DNA of 64,000 nt from Roseimicrobium sp. ORNL1 (GCF_011044495.1 NZ_CP049143.1:4402001-4466000); one strand, 5' to 3'. Positions 42,751 through 51,866 are shown, counted from the first letter of the stretch. Notes: generated by a model not told the origin, from the letters alone. Made by a program: numbers and translations.

Positions 42751-43359
42751 ATGAAGTCCCCGAACAAAAAACTCCCAGGCATGCTGCTGCTGGTGCCGGT
42801 GGTTCTTGGGATCGTGGCGGTGTGGCTGATGACGATGGAATACCAGCGCCGTGAAAGTCTGGCGGTGCTGGAAAAGAATTACGCTGTCTGCGAAAGATGG
42901 TGGACTCCCCCATTCTCAAAGCCCGTAGGTGGAAAAGACGTGGAGGCGGCCATGGAATCATGGTTCTCCCACCCCAAGGTCATCTGCACCGAGCCATCCC
43001 ACTTGGTGAGCCCCCACGAATTGGGCCTGGCCATACGCCGGCTCAAGCCTGAGGAACTTCTCATGAACGGGGCTGGGCGCTTTGAGGCGGAGTTTCTTGA
43101 GCAACTGGCCCGCACCTCCTCCATCAAGATACTCGAAATCGCCGACTCAACTGTACGTGACGATTCGATGCCTTACCTTGCGCGCATGAAAAGTCTGGAG
43201 CAACTTTCTCTCGAAGAGACAGAAATAACAGGGAAGGCGTTGGATTGGCTGGGCAAATGCCCCTCCCTAAAAGTGCTCCTTATTGGCAATACCGCCATCA
43301 CGGATGCTGAGGCACAAGCGTTTGCGAAAAAGCATCCCCATCTGCGGGTGATATGGTAG
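42751..43359 (+). CDS. Membrane-anchored leucine-rich-repeat-like protein (202 aa)
   Basis: From the ATG at 42751 (MKSPNKKLPG). An N-terminal anchor (MLLLVPVVLGIVAVWLMTM) is followed by a soluble part with LRR-like repeats (SIKILEIADSTVRDDSMPYLARMKSLEQLSLEETEITGKALDWLGKCPSLKVLLIGNTAITD), each of about 24 residues with L..L.L spacing. The rest is unassigned. The frame is open upstream to 42682, but the earlier residues look non-coding. Extracytoplasmic interaction protein is the best guess. Confidence 0.65.
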   Translation: MKSPNKKLPGMLLLVPVVLGIVAVWLMTMEYQRRESLAVLEKNYAVCERWWTPPFSKPVGGKDVEAAMESWFSHPKVICTEPSHLVSPHELGLAIRRLKPEELLMNGAGRFEAEFLEQLARTSSIKILEIADSTVRDDSMPYLARMKSLEQLSLEETEITGKALDWLGKCPSLKVLLIGNTAITDAEAQAFAKKHPHLRVIW

Positions 43360-43361
43360 TT

Positions 43362-43386
43362 GGTGGAGCGGCGTTCACGCCACCAT
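43362..43386. repeat. GGTGGAGCGGCGTTCACGCCACC-type inverted repeat
   Basis: TGGTGG (43362-43367) and CCACCA (43380-43385) form an inverted repeat with AGCGGCGTTCACG between them. It is 3 bases after the LRR gene stop, in the 142-base gap before the convergent squalene synthase gene. It may serve as a terminator hairpin or be a dispersed repeat; no T-tract was seen. Confidence 0.5.
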
Positions 43387-43501
43387 GTCATTTTATAAAA
43401 TGCTCTACATGTATCAAGGCCTGACTACCTTGCCAGCGCCGCTGTCCGTCAGCTTGCGGTAGAGCGTGGAGTCTTTCGTCGGAGATGGACGACCAAAACT
43501 C

Positions 43502-44518
43502 TCACATCAGCTTCTCCGCTATCTTGCGAAGACCGCCCTGCCGGAGATTCGCGATCCCAGTCTCCAACAAAATTTTCGCCACCTCCCCACGAGACACCTT
43601 CACTCCTTGCACCAGTGCCGGGGCATCGGCTTGGTTGATCAACGCGAGAGTTCGAATGCCGAGGAGCAGCGGCAAAGCGGTGGCAAATCGAAGACGTTTG
43701 TGCTGGAGGGCGTCCAAATACTGAATCCCGCATTCCAGATGCTCACGGCAACGCACGCGCCAGGAGGTGGTCACGGGGACAAGCTTCGCAGGGTCGGCCT
43801 GCACCATGTCCAGGGTGAGGCCGTGGGCGGCGAGTTCTTCCGCAGGGAAGTAGCAGCGGCCCATGCGGACGTCCTTGGCGATGTCGCGCAGGATGTTCAC
43901 GAGTTGGAGGCCTTTGCCGTAGCGGATGCCCCAGACGAGCATGTCGTCGAAGGATACCTTGGGGTCGATGGCGCCTTCCAGTTCGGAAGCGCAGAGCTTG
44001 GTCCAGAAGCCACCGACGCATCCGGCGACGAGGTAGGTGTACTCATCCAGTTCGTCTTCCGTGGTGAGGGAGCGCAGCTGGCCATCCACGGGGAAACGCT
44101 GGATGTCCATGAGCTGGCCTTTCACAATAGGATCTAATACACCACGTGTGGCCTCCACGAGACGGGGTGCAGATTTCCGATAGGCATCGAAAGCCTCCGG
44201 CAGTCGCTCCAGCAGGCGGGCTTCGCTGGCATCCTCCTGCAGGGGCACAAACTCCTGCCGCAGGCGCTCGCACAGGGCACGTTCGCCAGCTTCATCGCGA
44301 GTCTCCGCCTGCACGAGCCGGTCAAATTCCGCGAGGCACTCCTGCTTGATGGACTCGGTGATGTTCGGCGTGTCTGCCAGAGTATCCGCCGCTCGTGCCA
44401 GGAGGTAGGCCAGGGAAATGGGTTCCCGCAGGCCCTGTGGCAGGGCCTTCAGGGTCAGGTAGAAGGACCGTGAGACGCCTTCTAGCAGCTTTCCTCCGAG
44501 ATGTTCCTCGCCCGTCAT
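43502..44518 (-). CDS. Squalene/phytoene synthase family protein
   Basis: 338 aa. The two Asp-rich motifs for prenyl-diphosphate binding are visible: ARAADTLAD with D45/D49 and NILRDIAKD with D212/D216, preceded by an N-terminal SFYLTLKALP motif (the SRSF start). The length and the YFP following the second motif fit the family. It condenses two prenyl diphosphates (farnesyl to squalene, or geranylgeranyl to phytoene); which one cannot be decided. It may feed hopanoid or carotenoid synthesis, but neighbouring genes do not help. It is divergent from hemW with only 41 bases between. Confidence 0.9.
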   Translation of the reverse strand: MTGEEHLGGKLLEGVSRSFYLTLKALPQGLREPISLAYLLARAADTLADTPNITESIKQECLAEFDRLVQAETRDEAGERALCERLRQEFVPLQEDASEARLLERLPEAFDAYRKSAPRLVEATRGVLDPIVKGQLMDIQRFPVDGQLRSLTTEDELDEYTYLVAGCVGGFWTKLCASELEGAIDPKVSFDDMLVWGIRYGKGLQLVNILRDIAKDVRMGRCYFPAEELAAHGLTLDMVQADPAKLVPVTTSWRVRCREHLECGIQYLDALQHKRLRFATALPLLLGIRTLALINQADAPALVQGVKVSRGEVAKILLETGIANLRQGGLRKIAEKLM

Positions 44519-44559
44519 GACTTCATTTCACCATTAATATTTCCTGTCTGGAGGCATGG

Positions 44560-45723
44560 TTGGACGTATCTTCCTTCCCTCGCAACTCAGAACTCGCAAT
44601 CCGCTCCTTGTCGCCGCTCCACCACCTCTACCTGCACATCCCCTTCTGCCACCGCGTCTGCCCCTATTGCAGCTTCTACAAGCACACCCCGGGCGGCACG
44701 GATATGGGGGCCTTTGTGCAGGCGGTCCTGCGGGAGCTGGAGCTGCATCAGCAGCGGCTGGAGATTCGGCCGAAGACCATCTACTTCGGCGGCGGCACGC
44801 CCACGGCGCTGAGCGAGACCCATCTGGGCACGCTACTGACCGGTCTGCGGGAGCGGCTGGACTGCTCGGGGCTGGAGGAGTTCGGCATGGAGGCGAATCC
44901 GAAAACGGTGGGGGCGAGCAAGGCGCGGCTGCTGCGTGATCTGGGCGTCACCCGCATCAGCCTCGGCGTGCAGGCCTGGGACGAGCCCACGCTGAAGTTG
45001 CTGGGCCGCGACCACGCGCCGGATGAGGCAAAGGAAACCTATGCCATCCTCCGTGACGCGGGCATCCCGGCGGTGAATGTGGACCTCATGTTCTCCATTC
45101 CGGGGCAGAGCCTGGCGGTGTGGGAGGAAGGGCTGCGACAGACCATCGGGCTGCAATCCGACCATGTCTCCTGCTACAACCTCACCTATGAGGAGGACAC
45201 CGAGTTCCTGAACAAGCTGAAGAGCGGCATGCTGGACACCGACACGGATCGCGATGCCGACCACTTCCGTTCCACCATGGACCTGCTGGAGGCGGCGGGA
45301 TTCGAGCACTACGAAATCTCCAACTACGCGAAGCCCGGCAAGCGCTCCATCCACAACCAAGCCTACTGGCGCGGCGCGGACTACCTTGGCCTGGGGCCCT
45401 CCGCCACCAGCACGCACGAGCGGGTGCGGTGGAAGAATGTTTCCGACACGGCACGCTACATCGAACTCGCGAAGGAAGGGCGGCTGCCCGCGGTGGAATC
45501 GGAGGAGTTGGATGATCGCGCGTGGCTCATCGAGCGCATCGCGCTGGAACTCCGACTGGTGGAAGGCATGGCCGAGGACCGCGTGGCAGACTCACAGAAG
45601 CGGGAGCTCGAAATGCTGCAAGGCGAAGGCCTTTTGCTGGTAGAAGGCGGACGAGTACGCCTGACTCGTGAAGGCAAGGCTGTGTCGGATCGCATCGCGG
45701 AGATGTTGATTCCCGACGCGTGA
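44560..45723 (+). CDS. hemW: Radical SAM HemW-type protein
   Basis: 387 aa starting with a TTG at 44560, supported by GGAGG at 44550-44554 five bases upstream. The iron-sulphur motif is C30-x3-C34-x2-C37 (FCHRVCPYCSF), followed by TIYFGGGTPTAL (GGGTP, residues about 70-80) and SLGVQAWDEPTLKLLGRDHAPDEA, the HemW/HemN-like features. The C-terminus (LRLVEGMAEDRVADSQKRELEMLQGEGLL) is a winged-helix tail. HemW is a heme chaperone; earlier called an oxygen-independent coproporphyrinogen III oxidase. It lies divergent from the squalene synthase gene. Confidence 0.9.
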   Translation: MDVSSFPRNSELAIRSLSPLHHLYLHIPFCHRVCPYCSFYKHTPGGTDMGAFVQAVLRELELHQQRLEIRPKTIYFGGGTPTALSETHLGTLLTGLRERLDCSGLEEFGMEANPKTVGASKARLLRDLGVTRISLGVQAWDEPTLKLLGRDHAPDEAKETYAILRDAGIPAVNVDLMFSIPGQSLAVWEEGLRQTIGLQSDHVSCYNLTYEEDTEFLNKLKSGMLDTDTDRDADHFRSTMDLLEAAGFEHYEISNYAKPGKRSIHNQAYWRGADYLGLGPSATSTHERVRWKNVSDTARYIELAKEGRLPAVESEELDDRAWLIERIALELRLVEGMAEDRVADSQKRELEMLQGEGLLLVEGGRVRLTREGKAVSDRIAEMLIPDA

Positions 45724-45825
45724 GGGAACTGGGTGTGCTCAGGTGCAGTGAGTTCAACGCAGCGCCGAGCGGAGCGAGACGACTGCGAAGCAGCCCGAAG
45801 GGTGAGGACGGCAGGACGAATCAAA

Positions 45826-45857
45826 CACAGAGACGCAGGGGAACTTCGGAGACTGAA
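45826..45857. repeat. Dispersed GCAGAG-type repeat, copy 1 (family A)
   Basis: This 32-base stretch (CACAGAGACGCAGGGGAACT then TCGGAGACTGAA) matches 57169-57200 at all but one base. It lies in the 267-base gap between hemW and the isomerase gene. Related CGCAGAG/GCAAAG runs occur at about 1755-1776, 2020-2065 and 2125-2162. Confidence 0.75.
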
Positions 45858-45990
45858 ACTGAAGTGAGCTTTCCTTCAGCGCCACAGATATCGGCACTGC
45901 ATTCCTCCAACATTCCACTCATCCACGCTTGCCCACTCCCCTCCTCTGAGCATCCTATAACTCCCGCTTTCCCACGCCTCCCCTTCCTTC

Positions 45991-46914
45991 ATGCTCTCCC
46001 TTTCCTCCTGCTGGAACAGTCACCGTCATGAAGATGGGAAGCACATCGCGCATGAGGCGAAGTCCCTTGGGTTCAAATACATCGAACTGAGCCACGGGTT
46101 GAAGATCTCCCATCTGCCCGGCATCATCCAGGTAGTGGCCGAGAGCGGCATCAAGATCTCCAGCGTGCACAATTTCTGCCCTCCGCCGGTGGAGGTGATG
46201 ATGGATGCGCCGGATGCCTTTGAGTTTACCTCACACAAAGAGGAGGAGCGACTGCGAGCCCTGACCCTCACAGAACAGACCATGGAGACTGCTTCGCGGC
46301 TCGGAGCGCAGCGCGTGGTGCTGCACCTCGGCAGCATCCCGATAAGTCCCCTGACGCGGAAACTTGAGGAACTGACGCTCGCCGGAAAAATCTACTCACG
46401 TGAGTACACCAAAGTGAAGCTGGAACTGGTGGCAAAGAGGGCCAAACACGCCCAGGTCCACTTCGACCGCGCGCGACATGCCATCGACCGGCTTCTGCCC
46501 CTTTGCGAGCAGTACCGGGTGGCTCTGGGCATCGAAACTCGCAGCCATTTTGAGGAGGTACCCACCGCAGCGGAAATGCTGCAACTGGTCGACCAATATC
46601 GTGGGAGCCCCTGGGTCGGCTTCTGGCATGACTTCGGGCATGTGCAGAGGCAGGCAAACTTGGGCCTGCTGGACCACGCCCAGTTCCTCTCAGAAATCGC
46701 CCCGAGGCTGCTCGGCTGCCATGTGCACGATGTCGACTGGCCAGCCAAGGACCACCGGGTGCCGCTGAGCACCGGCGGCGTGGACTTCGCCAAGCTCATG
46801 CCGCTCATTCCCAAGGGCATACCACTTGTTTGGGAGATGCACCGCACCCAACGCCGCTCCCATGTGCGGGAGCGTCTTGCGGAGTGGAGGGAGAAATTTG
46901 GTGAGTGGGGTTGA
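45991..46914 (+). CDS. TIM-barrel sugar-phosphate isomerase/epimerase-like protein
   Basis: 307 aa from the ATG at 45991. AP-endonuclease-2-like (xylose isomerase-type TIM barrel) features: FKYIELSHGLKISHLPGI, IKISSVHNFCPPPVEV, LGAQRVVLHLGSIP, VALGIETRSHFEEVPTAAEM, VGFWHDFGHVQRQANLGLLDHA, LGCHVHDVD, and IPLVWEMH. The conserved Glu, Asp and His of these strands are probable metal ligands. Cytoplasmic sugar or inositol-phosphate isomerase; the substrate is unknown. Confidence 0.85.
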   Translation: MLSLSSCWNSHRHEDGKHIAHEAKSLGFKYIELSHGLKISHLPGIIQVVAESGIKISSVHNFCPPPVEVMMDAPDAFEFTSHKEEERLRALTLTEQTMETASRLGAQRVVLHLGSIPISPLTRKLEELTLAGKIYSREYTKVKLELVAKRAKHAQVHFDRARHAIDRLLPLCEQYRVALGIETRSHFEEVPTAAEMLQLVDQYRGSPWVGFWHDFGHVQRQANLGLLDHAQFLSEIAPRLLGCHVHDVDWPAKDHRVPLSTGGVDFAKLMPLIPKGIPLVWEMHRTQRRSHVRERLAEWREKFGEWG

Positions 46915-46990
46915 GGGTAATGTGTCCTGTCTGACCGTTGCTTTTTTGCGAAGTGCTGCTCCCTTGCCGCCCCCATTCGAGCATCTTCAC

Positions 46991-47524
46991 ATGATTTCAT
47001 CTCTTGGCTCCGCCATCCGGGACTTCTTCGACTTTTTTAAGCAGAACAATGTCCCCACCATTTGGGCGCGCATTCGAAAGCAGGATGTCCCGTGGCTGGT
47101 GCAGTTCTCGGTCTACGGGTTCTGCGGAGCCATGGCGACGGTGGTTTCGGTAGGCCAGGTGGTACTCCTCTCCTTGTACGTCATTCCTGCCTACGAAAAC
47201 ATGATCGTGGATGGCGCTTTGATCACCGATCAGTTGCGCGCAAGACACCTGCTCTACAACAACACCATCGCCTTTGTCACCACCAACGTGTTCGTGTATT
47301 ACATGAACGTGCTGCTGGTCTTCAAGCGGGGCAGGCACCACCCCTGGATGGAGTTCTTCTATTTCACGCTGGTGAATTTTGTGTGCTTCGCTATCAGCCA
47401 GATCGCGGGCCCATGGCTCGTGAAGCACTTTGGCATCCCTACCAACGTCGCCATTCTGACCAACGCCGTCGTTGCCGCGTTCATCAACTTTGTGGCGCGG
47501 AAGTTTTTCGTATTCAAAGGCTGA
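46991..47524 (+). CDS. GtrA-family membrane protein
   Basis: 177 aa from the ATG at 46991. The GtrA layout of four helices is visible: QFSVYGFCGAMATVVSVGQVVLLSLYVIP, NNTIAFVTTNVFVYYMNVLLVFKRGRHH, FFYFTLVNFVCFAISQIAGPWLV and NVAILTNAVVAAFINFVARKFFVFKG; the last ends in the family's typical RKFFVF. GtrA proteins move prenyl-phosphate-linked sugars across the membrane. The TGA is 3 bases before the FabF-like gene, so these two are probably co-transcribed. Confidence 0.85.
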   Translation: MISSLGSAIRDFFDFFKQNNVPTIWARIRKQDVPWLVQFSVYGFCGAMATVVSVGQVVLLSLYVIPAYENMIVDGALITDQLRARHLLYNNTIAFVTTNVFVYYMNVLLVFKRGRHHPWMEFFYFTLVNFVCFAISQIAGPWLVKHFGIPTNVAILTNAVVAAFINFVARKFFVFKG

Positions 47525-47527
47525 GCC

Positions 47528-48796
47528 GTGCCGGCAAACGCATCCGCATCTCTACAGAAATCTCCGGAGCGCCGGGCGGTGATAACCGGCATGGGCCCCG
47601 TCACGCCCATCGGCATCGGAAAGGCGGGACTGTGGGCAGGCCTGCAGGCGGAACGCAGTGGCATCGGAAAGCGCACACGCTTCGAAGCGACCGGCACAAA
47701 GGCCCAATGTGCGGCGGAGATACGGGACTTTGAAGTGGCCCGGTGGTTTCCCGCGCATCTTACGAAACGCTGGGACCGCTGTACGCAATTCGCCATGGTG
47801 AGCACACAGCTCGCACTGGAGGATGCGAATCTGACCTTGGCCCAAGACGCGCTGCACACACGCATCGGCGTGAGTTTCGGCAGTGCCCTGGGTGGCATCG
47901 CGGATGCAGAGATGCACCACGCGAAGTTCGTCAAGGAAGGCGTGAAGACCGTGCCACGCGCGCTGGCGCTGCAGATCTACGGTGGGTCCACGCACAGCAA
48001 TATCAGCATCCACTACGGATTGCAGGGACCGGCAACCACGCATTCGAACAGTTGTGCGAGTGGCAACGTGGCGCTGGGTGAAGCACTGCGCATCATTCGT
48101 GATGGCCTCGCGGATGTGGTCATCGCCGGCGCGTCTGAGTCACCCCTGAGTCCGCTCACGTACACCGCCTTCGATCTCGTGCATACCATGAGCCGCTGGC
48201 AGGGTGACCCGCTCAGTCATTCATGCCGGCCCTTTGATCACGCCCGCGATGGATTTGTGATGGGTGAAGGCGCAGCCACCTTCATTGTGGAGAGTCTGGC
48301 GCACGCCCAAGCACGCGGTGCGCGCATCTATGCGGAACTCGCAGGCTACAGCCTGGTGAGTGAAGCCCATCACATGACCATCCCCCGCCCCGATGGTGAA
48401 CCGCTGCGCCGCGCGATGCGCATGGCGCTGGAAGATGCGGGCGCGGTTCCCAGGGATGTGGATTACATCAGCGCGCACGCCAGCAGCACGCCGCAGAATG
48501 ATGTGAACGAAGCGGCGCAGATTGCAGCGGTCTTCGGCAAGGATGCACCACCCGTCTCCGGTACCAAGGCCTATACCGGCCATGCGCTCGGCGCTGCCGG
48601 AGCCATGGAGTGCGCCATTTCACTTCTGGCCATGGAGCGTGGCTGGCTGCCACCTTCCCTGCACTTTGAGAAGACGGACTGCGCGGAGCTCGACTATGTG
48701 CCGAACCATGGCCGCAGTGCCAGGGTCGATGTCGTGCTGAGTAATTCCTTCGGCTTTGGTGGTGTGGATGCGTGCCTCGTGCTGCGAAAGATCTGA
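47528..48796 (+). CDS. Beta-ketoacyl-ACP synthase II-like protein
   Basis: 422 aa from a GTG at 47528, three bases after gtrA. The family core AVITGMGPVTPIG opens the fold; the active-site cysteine is C176 in NSCASGN (the more common form is TACA[ST]G). The other catalytic residues are H317 in SAHASSTPQND and H352 in GHALGAAGAMECA, with K347 in GTKAYTGH. The catalytic triad Cys-His-His is complete. It condenses acyl chains with malonyl-ACP; the modified motif and the location next to GtrA, outside the usual fab cluster, suggest a special lipid or secondary metabolite role. Confidence 0.9.
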   Translation: MPANASASLQKSPERRAVITGMGPVTPIGIGKAGLWAGLQAERSGIGKRTRFEATGTKAQCAAEIRDFEVARWFPAHLTKRWDRCTQFAMVSTQLALEDANLTLAQDALHTRIGVSFGSALGGIADAEMHHAKFVKEGVKTVPRALALQIYGGSTHSNISIHYGLQGPATTHSNSCASGNVALGEALRIIRDGLADVVIAGASESPLSPLTYTAFDLVHTMSRWQGDPLSHSCRPFDHARDGFVMGEGAATFIVESLAHAQARGARIYAELAGYSLVSEAHHMTIPRPDGEPLRRAMRMALEDAGAVPRDVDYISAHASSTPQNDVNEAAQIAAVFGKDAPPVSGTKAYTGHALGAAGAMECAISLLAMERGWLPPSLHFEKTDCAELDYVPNHGRSARVDVVLSNSFGFGGVDACLVLRKI

Positions 48797-48925
48797 CACC
48801 GGTCGGGGAACATCTTTTCGCGACTATCGCAGTAGCATTCGTTCAGGGATCGCCCTGACACGTGACAAGATCGTTTGCAATTCAGGGCCATCCATAGCGC
48901 AGGCGCTATTCGATACCTTTGATAA

Positions 48926-50188
48926 ATGCGCCCTCCAAGATATCTCGCCGTCCTTCTGCTTGCGATTGGTTTCCCCTTGCTCCAATCAGGCTGTGTTCTC
49001 GTAAAGATCGCCGATGGGGAAAAACTGAATCCCGTGCGCCACAAAGAGGCCACCGGAGTGAGCGAGTCCACGAAGCAATTTCACCGCACCCTGATGGTGG
49101 CGGATCTGCATGCGGATACGCTGATGCTCGATCGCGGCGGCAAGAGGGGCATCCAGAAACGGCACGACTATGGCCACGCCGATGTGCCCCGCTGGCGCGA
49201 GGGCAATGTGGGTTTTCAAATGCTCACGGTCGCCACCATCACGCCAAAACCCTACAGCCAGAAACTCAATGGTGGGTGGATCCTGCCGAATGCCCAGTGG
49301 GTGCTCGCGTCTTTCCAGGGATGGCCTCCACGCACCTGGACCAATGCACGCGAGCACGGCCTTCACCAGGCGAAGAAGTGGAGGGTCAATGGCGATGGCA
49401 AGGCGCTGGTCCCCATTCGCACCAGGGGCGATCTCCAGCGATTCATGGCCCAGTACTATCAGCAGACCTCACTGGGGTGGGTGCCGCTCGATCCGCAGAA
49501 CCAACCCGTGGCCAGTGTCCTGGGATTGGAAGGATGCCATGCGCTGCAGTTGAAGGATGCTGACACGGATGAGCAAATCGCCGCACGCGTGAAGGAATTT
49601 CGCGATGCGGGATTCCGCGTGCTCGCCCCGACGCACCATTTTGACAATGAAATCGGCGGGGGCTCTGAAGGCAGCGAGCAGGGAGGGCTGACGCCTCTGG
49701 GTCATCGCCTGTTTCGCGAGATGGAGCGGCAGCAGATGATCTGCGACCTCTCCCACGCCTCGAACAAGACCATCAATGATGTGTTGAAATACCATCCCCG
49801 CATCCCTGTGCTCATCTCACATACCGGCGTGGCCTTCCATCCGCTCGTGGGCAAGCAGGAAGAGGCGCGGTTGAACACCCGCAGGCAAGTCCGCCAAATC
49901 GCCCAGCGTGGCGGCATCATCGGCATCGGACTCTGGCCCGAAGCAGTCGGTGACGCTGAACCGGAGTACGCCGCGAGCATCATCCGGCAATGCATCGACG
50001 ATCCCGCCATCGGCCCCAAGCATGTGGTGCTGGGCTCCGACATGGACGGCTCCGTGGAAGCCGCCTTTGCCGCGAACAACTGGTGCATGATCACTGAGGA
50101 ACTGCGCATCCTGCCCGAAAGCACGCTGCGCGACGTCATGGGCGGAAATATCATCCGATTCTTCCTGAAGCATCTGCCGGAGGAGTAA
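48926..50188 (+). CDS. Membrane dipeptidase (peptidase M19) lipoprotein
   Basis: 420 aa. The N-terminus MRPPRYLAVLLLAIGFPLLQSGC has a lipobox with Cys23. The M19 motifs are visible: VADLHADTLML (HxD, first metal pair), LEGCHALQLK, LTPLGHRLFREMERQQMICDLSHASNKTI (DLSH metal site), LISHTGVAFHPL, and VLGSDMDGS near the C-terminus. This is the renal-dipeptidase/membrane-dipeptidase family, which hydrolyses dipeptides at the membrane. The gap of 129 bases upstream includes no evident gene. Confidence 0.9.
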   Translation: MRPPRYLAVLLLAIGFPLLQSGCVLVKIADGEKLNPVRHKEATGVSESTKQFHRTLMVADLHADTLMLDRGGKRGIQKRHDYGHADVPRWREGNVGFQMLTVATITPKPYSQKLNGGWILPNAQWVLASFQGWPPRTWTNAREHGLHQAKKWRVNGDGKALVPIRTRGDLQRFMAQYYQQTSLGWVPLDPQNQPVASVLGLEGCHALQLKDADTDEQIAARVKEFRDAGFRVLAPTHHFDNEIGGGSEGSEQGGLTPLGHRLFREMERQQMICDLSHASNKTINDVLKYHPRIPVLISHTGVAFHPLVGKQEEARLNTRRQVRQIAQRGGIIGIGLWPEAVGDAEPEYAASIIRQCIDDPAIGPKHVVLGSDMDGSVEAAFAANNWCMITEELRILPESTLRDVMGGNIIRFFLKHLPEE

Positions 50189-50215
50189 GGCGTGCACCCT
50201 CATTTTTGAAAGTGC

Positions 50216-51166
50216 TCAGTCTGCCGACCGAGTCTCCAAGGCACGGAGCATTGCCACCAGATCTTCCGAGCCGAAGCCTTGCTCCACGGCTTCTTCAAGG
50301 AGTTGATGGCAGGTATCGAGAAGCGGCGTGGAGATGTGCGCCTGCCGTGCCGCGGCGCTGATGAGATGTGTATTCTCCAGCACGACTTCGGCAGCGGCCT
50401 GCACGGAGAAGTCGCGCTCGACGAGCTTTGACGCCTTGATACGCGACAAGGGGCTGGCCATGGGGCCAGCATCGAGAATCGCCATGAACTGGGCAAGGTC
50501 CACGCCATGACGCGCTGCGAAGTGAACGGACTCCACGAGCCCCGCCACCATGGCGATCATGTACAGATTGATCGCCAGCTTCATGTGAAGGGCCTTAGGC
50601 ACAGCGCCACAATAGAAAGAACGATGGCACATGGGCGAGAGCAAGGGACGCACACGATCCACAACGTCATGCTCGCCTGCCAGAATACCCACGAGCCTTC
50701 CAGCTTCCGCGGGAGCGCGTGAGCCAGATACCGGTGCTTCCACGAAACTCCCGCCGGCAGCGCGGATCTCCGCTTCGAGTGACTTGGAGTACTCCGGAGG
50801 AGGCGTCCCCAGGATGACGATGGTGTGCCCGCGCACGCGCGCGGGAAACTCGCGCTCTCCACGCTTCAGGACCGCATCGATCGCTTCCGGCGTTCCCATC
50901 ATCAGAAAGATGATCTCGCACCGGACAAACACTTCATCCGAATCACCCACCACGGTTGCACCAGCACTCGCGAGGCCTCTTGCCTTATTCGAAGAGCGGT
51001 TCCACACAATCAATGGTGTCCCCGCTTTCACGAGGTTCATTGCCATGGGTTCGCCCATGGTGCCCGTGCCGATGAAGCCAACTGGCGCGGTAGCGGATCT
51101 CTTTTGCTCCACCCACTCCAAGTCATCCAGAGCCTCCACGGCGGATGGTTCGCTTTCCGTATTCAT
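50216..51166 (-). CDS. NAD(P)-dependent beta-hydroxyacid dehydrogenase
   Basis: 316 aa from the ATG at 51166 (the frame is open to 51247). The Rossmann motif GFIGTGTMGEPMAMNLVKAG is at about residues 26-45, followed by IIFLMMGTPEAIDAVL, VEAPVSGSRAPAEAGRLVGILAG (substrate-binding VSGS) and HMKLAINLYMI with the catalytic lysine in the MK..IN site. It is the 3-hydroxyisobutyrate dehydrogenase/glyoxylate reductase type. The substrate is unknown. It is convergent with the M19 gene. Confidence 0.9.
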   Translation of the reverse strand: MNTESEPSAVEALDDLEWVEQKRSATAPVGFIGTGTMGEPMAMNLVKAGTPLIVWNRSSNKARGLASAGATVVGDSDEVFVRCEIIFLMMGTPEAIDAVLKRGEREFPARVRGHTIVILGTPPPEYSKSLEAEIRAAGGSFVEAPVSGSRAPAEAGRLVGILAGEHDVVDRVRPLLSPMCHRSFYCGAVPKALHMKLAINLYMIAMVAGLVESVHFAARHGVDLAQFMAILDAGPMASPLSRIKASKLVERDFSVQAAAEVVLENTHLISAAARQAHISTPLLDTCHQLLEEAVEQGFGSEDLVAMLRALETRSAD

Positions 51167-51250
51167 GGGGATGCATAGGCGGTTCACCCCATGGCTGTGA
51201 AATGCGATTATCTGATGAAGATCATCAGAAAAGGTGATGAACGACAACTG

Positions 51251-51748
51251 TCACTTCCGCCCACCTACCACACAAAGCACCGCGCCCACTGCCGCAGCCG
51301 CGAGAGCAAGCCAGAAGCCATACGTAAATGACATGACCACAAAAGGCGGCGCCTCCTGCATGTGCTTGTTCATTTCGTTCTGGGCGTAGAGCAACCACAC
51401 GCATGCGGCAACGCCCCCGACCAGCCCTGCGGGCCGGAAGAAAAATGCCGCCAATCCACCGAGGACTGCGCAGAAGAAGGCGGTGATAAGCTTCCAATCA
51501 GGATCCACGCGCTTCGTGTTCTTGATGGTGAGATTGAAGCTGCTCTCGCGTTCTCGATCGCGGGACCTGCCTTCCTGCTCCTCAATCCATTTGCTGATGG
51601 GCAGATCCGCACTCACCTCGCTGCCAAAGGCGGCGTCATAGCCTGTGAGGGTCACGACTTTCTTGCCCTGGCAGGAAAACTCCACAAAAGGCAGCAGAAA
51701 AAGCACCAGCGTGGAGAGCAGAGTCAGTGGACCGAGCGAGGGGCGCAT
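51251..51748 (-). CDS. Integral membrane protein of unknown function (165 aa)
   Basis: Not recognised. An N-terminal helix (LGPLTLLSTLVLFLLPFVEFSC) is followed by a hydrophilic periplasmic loop of about 60 residues with an Arg/Glu-rich stretch (EEQEGRSRDRERESS), and three further helices (LITAFFCAVLGGLAAFFF, GLVGGVAACVWLLY, YGFWLALAAAAVGAVLCVVGG). Probably four membrane spans. It is on the same strand as the oxidoreductase and upstream of it by 84 bases, so an operon is possible. Confidence 0.6.
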   Translation of the reverse strand: MRPSLGPLTLLSTLVLFLLPFVEFSCQGKKVVTLTGYDAAFGSEVSADLPISKWIEEQEGRSRDRERESSFNLTIKNTKRVDPDWKLITAFFCAVLGGLAAFFFRPAGLVGGVAACVWLLYAQNEMNKHMQEAPPFVVMSFTYGFWLALAAAAVGAVLCVVGGRK

Positions 51749-51866
51749 CGTTCATGAGGTTACGACACCCAAGCAAACTGTCCAGGCTGCAGTGTTCCTT
51801 GCTCTTGAAAGGAGGCGCGTACTAGGGCGTTCCCTTGACAGCCCCCTCTTGCCTCACCCTCCACTC

